Positions 6,147 to 8,325 of a stretch of 8,325 bases of DNA are shown here, piece after piece (within the stretch, counting starts at the first letter, position 1; the number at the start of each line of letters is the position of its first letter). This DNA is from an uncultured Eubacteriales bacterium. GTDB taxonomy: Bacteria > Bacillota > Clostridia > Monoglobales > Firm-18. The notes under the pieces are model-generated. The model had not been told where the DNA came from and did no database searches. It saw only the letters and a list, made by a program, of their open reading frames with translations. The position numbers and the translations under genes are program-made. The DNA lies in contig CAJLYO010000068.1 in the NCBI GenBank assembly GCA_905210885.1, positions 1 to 8,325 on the forward strand, read 5' to 3'.

Positions 6147-7910
6147 ATGAAAAACATCAACGTTCTGCCCCCGGAGGTTGCAAACAAAATTGCAGCCGGT
6201 GAGGTAGTTGAACGTCCTGCCGCGGCAGTAAAGGAACTTATTGAAAACGCAATAGATGCCGGGGCGGACAAAATTACAATTGAAATAAAAGACGGCGGTA
6301 TTTCATATATCCGCGTGACGGATAACGGCAGCGGAATGAACTCCGAAAATGCCGTTAAAGCGTTTTTACGCCATGCGACAAGCAAGGTTACGGTTGCCGA
6401 GGATCTTACAAATGTATGCACATTGGGGTTCCGCGGCGAAGCTCTTGCAAGTATTGCGGCGGTTTCGGACGTGGAACTTATAACAAAAATGTCCGATGAT
6501 ACAGGTGTTAATTTGGTTTTAACCGCCGGCAAAATCGTGAAAAACGAGGCTATCGGCTGCCCGGACGGAACTACAATAGCCGTCAGACGCCTGTTTTATA
6601 ACGTCCCTGCCAGAATGAAATTTTTAAAGAAAAATTCCACGGAGGGAAGTTATATTACAGATGTTGTTTCACGTCTTGTACTTGCCAATCCCGGTATAAG
6701 CTTCAAATATATTTCCGACGGAAAAGAGAAGCTTTTTCACATGGGGGACGGCGAGCTGAAAACCGCAATTTACTCTGTATACGGCAGAGAATATGCCGAC
6801 AATATTCTGCCGCTTTCCCGCAGTCAAAACGGAATTACCGTAAGCGGATATGTGGGAAAACCCGAGGTTTCACGCTCAAACAGAGCGTATCAAAGCCTTT
6901 TTGTAAACGGCAGATATGTTATAAACAAAAATATTTCATATCGCATTGAACAGGCGTTTGAAGGTTCTCTTATGACCCACCGTTTCCCGTTTTATGCAAT
7001 AAACATCACACTTCCGCCGGGTAATGTGGACGTAAATGTTCACCCCACAAAGCAGGAAGTAAAGTTTATGGACGAGCGCGGTGTGGCAAATGAAGTGTAT
7101 TGGGCGGTTAAAACCGCTCTTGCACAGGATGCAGACACTATCAGAAATGAAATTAAGCCGAAAGCGGAATTTAAGGTGCCTGTTGCCGCACAGCCTGTGG
7201 AAAAGCCGCAGCAGCTGAGATTTAATTACCAGTATGCTCCCCTCGTTCCGGCAAAGTCGCAGCAGCACAAACAGCATGAAACGGCGCAAATTCTCCGTTC
7301 ACCTGTGCCCGTTCCGGTTTTACAGCGCCCCGTTACGGAAAAACCCGATAATTCCTACAGAATTGTCGGTCAGCTTTTTAACACGTATATAATAATTGAA
7401 TTAAAAAATTCTCTTGTGCTTATCGACCAGCATGCCGCCCACGAACGTTTGATTTACGAACGTTTGCTAAAAAAAGAGGACACCGGCATGTCGCAGCTGT
7501 TGATTTCTCCGGAGGTTATAACACTTCTGCCAAAGGAATTTGCCGCTGTTTTTGAATATAAAGATAAGCTTTTTGAACTCGGCTTTGATTTTGAGGATTT
7601 CGGCAGTAATTCACTTCTTTTGCGTGCTGTTCCGGACGGTGTTGACAGCGCCTCGGCGAAAGATTTAATACTTGAACTTACGGAAAAGTTTGAAAAGGGC
7701 GATTTTGACACCAAGGATAAAGAAGCACTGCATATGATAGCATGCAAGGCGGCATTAAAAGGAAATTCGCGTCTTGACACCTCCGAAATTGATAAGCTTG
7801 TTCAGGAATTGCTGGAAACAGGCGGTATTAATACTTGCCCCCACGGCAGACCGATAATGATATCGTATACAAAATATGAAATAGAAAAAATATTTAAAAG
7901 GATACAGTAA
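6147..7910 (+). CDS. mutL: MutL, mismatch repair ATPase with intact endonuclease domain
   Basis: MutL couples MutS mismatch detection to strand removal. The 587-residue protein opens with the GHKL ATPase domain: LPPEVANKIAAGEVVERPA, general base Glu30 and Mg-binding Asn34 in KELIENAIDAGAD, DNGSG (59-63), RHATSK and GFRGEA (94-99), then VNGRYV and VDVNVHPTKQEVKF. A Pro/Gln-rich linker covers roughly 335-403. The C-terminal dimerisation and nuclease domain starts near YRIVGQLFNTY (404). It carries the metal-binding endonuclease motif DQHAAHERLIYE (427-438), the clamp-type QLLISP (450-455), ACKAALKGN (532-540), CPHGRP (564-569) and a terminal FKR (583-585). These are the known motifs of nicking MutL proteins, absent from E. 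coli-type MutL that relies on MutH, so repair here should be methyl-independent. The start follows mutS by 11 bases with GGTGAT as ribosome binding site; the stop is one base before miaA. Confidence 0.98.
   Translation: MKNINVLPPEVANKIAAGEVVERPAAAVKELIENAIDAGADKITIEIKDGGISYIRVTDNGSGMNSENAVKAFLRHATSKVTVAEDLTNVCTLGFRGEALASIAAVSDVELITKMSDDTGVNLVLTAGKIVKNEAIGCPDGTTIAVRRLFYNVPARMKFLKKNSTEGSYITDVVSRLVLANPGISFKYISDGKEKLFHMGDGELKTAIYSVYGREYADNILPLSRSQNGITVSGYVGKPEVSRSNRAYQSLFVNGRYVINKNISYRIEQAFEGSLMTHRFPFYAINITLPPGNVDVNVHPTKQEVKFMDERGVANEVYWAVKTALAQDADTIRNEIKPKAEFKVPVAAQPVEKPQQLRFNYQYAPLVPAKSQQHKQHETAQILRSPVPVPVLQRPVTEKPDNSYRIVGQLFNTYIIIELKNSLVLIDQHAAHERLIYERLLKKEDTGMSQLLISPEVITLLPKEFAAVFEYKDKLFELGFDFEDFGSNSLLLRAVPDGVDSASAKDLILELTEKFEKGDFDTKDKEALHMIACKAALKGNSRLDTSEIDKLVQELLETGGINTCPHGRPIMISYTKYEIEKIFKRIQ
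7896..7902 (+). promoter_or_regulatory. Ribosome binding site of miaA, inside the end of mutL
   Basis: AAAAGGA lies nine bases before the ATG at 7912, entirely within the last codons of mutL. With a single base between the mutL stop and the miaA start, coupled translation is likely (inference). It supports 7912 as the start. Confidence 0.6.
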
Positions 7911-7911
7911 T

Positions 7912-8325
7912 ATGAGGCTTATTGTAATTGCCGGTCCCACAGCCTCCGGCAAAACAGAGCTTGCGGTGCGTATAGCCCAAAGGCACGGCGGAGAAATCGT
8001 CAACGCCGATTCCATGCAGGTTTACAAATATATGAATATAGGCACGGCAAAGCCGGATATTTCCGAGCGCGGCGGTATCCCTCACCATCTGATGGATATA
8101 GTCGACCCCCGCGACAGCTTTTCCGTTTCACGGTACTGCGAGCTTGCGCATAAATGCATAAAGGATATATCAGACCGCGGAAAGCTCCCGATTTTGGTCG
8201 GCGGTACGGGTCTTTATATCGATTCCGTAGTAAACAACATTATATTTTCTGACGTACCCTCCGACAAGGAGTACTGCGCTTTGCTTGAGCAGCAGGCAAA
8301 GAAACACGGAAATGAAGATCGGAAG
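7912..8325 (+). CDS. miaA: MiaA, tRNA dimethylallyltransferase (3' end outside window)
   Basis: MiaA transfers the dimethylallyl group of DMAPP to N6 of adenosine 37 in tRNAs reading UNN codons, giving i6A, the substrate of MiaB encoded at 1697-3085. The first 138 codons are present and the frame is open to the last base. They include the P-loop-like GPTASGKT (residues 8-15), NADSMQVYKYMNIGTAKP (31-48), which contains the conserved DSxQVY of the family, IPHHLMDIVDP (56-66) and LVGGTGLYI (95-103). Family members are about 300-320 residues, so a little over half the gene lies beyond the right edge. The start is fixed by AAAAGGA at 7896-7902 and by alignment of the P-loop near the N terminus. 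It follows mutL by one base, an order also seen in other bacteria where miaA follows mutL. Confidence 0.96.
   Translation, partial: MRLIVIAGPTASGKTELAVRIAQRHGGEIVNADSMQVYKYMNIGTAKPDISERGGIPHHLMDIVDPRDSFSVSRYCELAHKCIKDISDRGKLPILVGGTGLYIDSVVNNIIFSDVPSDKEYCALLEQQAKKHGNEDRK

Noticed and set aside
6125..6532. 135-codon minus-strand open frame opposite the start of mutL
   Set aside because: It is antisense to the conserved MutL ATPase motifs; composition is Ser/Ala/Thr/Ile-rich and no domain is recognisable.
7290..7335. Pro-Val repeat-like stretch in mutL (PVPVPV)
   Set aside because: It sits in the flexible linker between the ATPase and nuclease domains, where low-complexity Pro/Gln sequence is normal; it is too short to be a functional repeat.
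1..8325. CRISPR array, insertion sequence, prophage, tRNA or riboswitch
   Set aside because: Nearly every base is in six tightly packed conserved genes; I saw no direct-repeat arrays, terminal inverted repeats, tRNA-like cloverleaf or long leader sequence.

Overview
The window reads as ordinary, densely packed chromosome from a low-to-mid GC Firmicute, most likely a clostridial (Ruminococcaceae/Oscillospiraceae-like) anaerobe. The pointers are the gene order miaB - ylbF-family gene - mutS - mutL - miaA, which resembles the ymcB-ymcA-(cotE)-mutS-mutL region of Bacillus subtilis but without cotE; AAGGAGG-type ribosome binding sites; an endonuclease-type MutL; and a YlbF/RicF-type protein with a cysteine-rich tail. 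The taxonomic call is inference. No marker in the window fixes it to genus.

Layout, all on the + strand: 1-1687 is typA/bipA lacking its 5' end (about 43 codons, including the P-loop, lie off the left edge). 1697-3085 is miaB, complete. 3098-3481 is a 127-residue YlbF-family protein ending in four clustered cysteines. 3508-6135 is mutS, complete. 6147-7910 is mutL, complete. 7912 to the right edge is the first 138 codons of miaA, an open frame cut by the window end. Gaps between genes are 9, 12, 26, 11 and 1 bases. Three of the ribosome binding sites touch or lie inside the preceding gene. I see no terminator hairpin or convincing internal promoter, so the six genes are probably one transcript or part of a longer one.

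Three functions are interleaved. MutS and MutL form the core of mismatch repair. MutL carries every C-terminal endonuclease motif, so nicking would be done by MutL and not by a MutH. MiaA and MiaB catalyse the successive isopentenylation and methylthiolation of tRNA adenosine 37 (i6A, then ms2i6A). TypA is a ribosome-associated GTPase, and YlbF-family proteins (RicA/RicF in B. subtilis) act in an Fe-S-containing complex that modulates RNase Y. The shared theme outside repair is RNA and translation quality.

I found no mobile element, CRISPR array, RNA gene, prophage or clearly new system. The points worth a second look are the Cys-rich tail of the YlbF-family protein beside the Fe-S enzyme MiaB, two sequence departures in conserved MiaB motifs, and a clamp-binding-like motif in the MutS tail that lacks its last aromatic residue.
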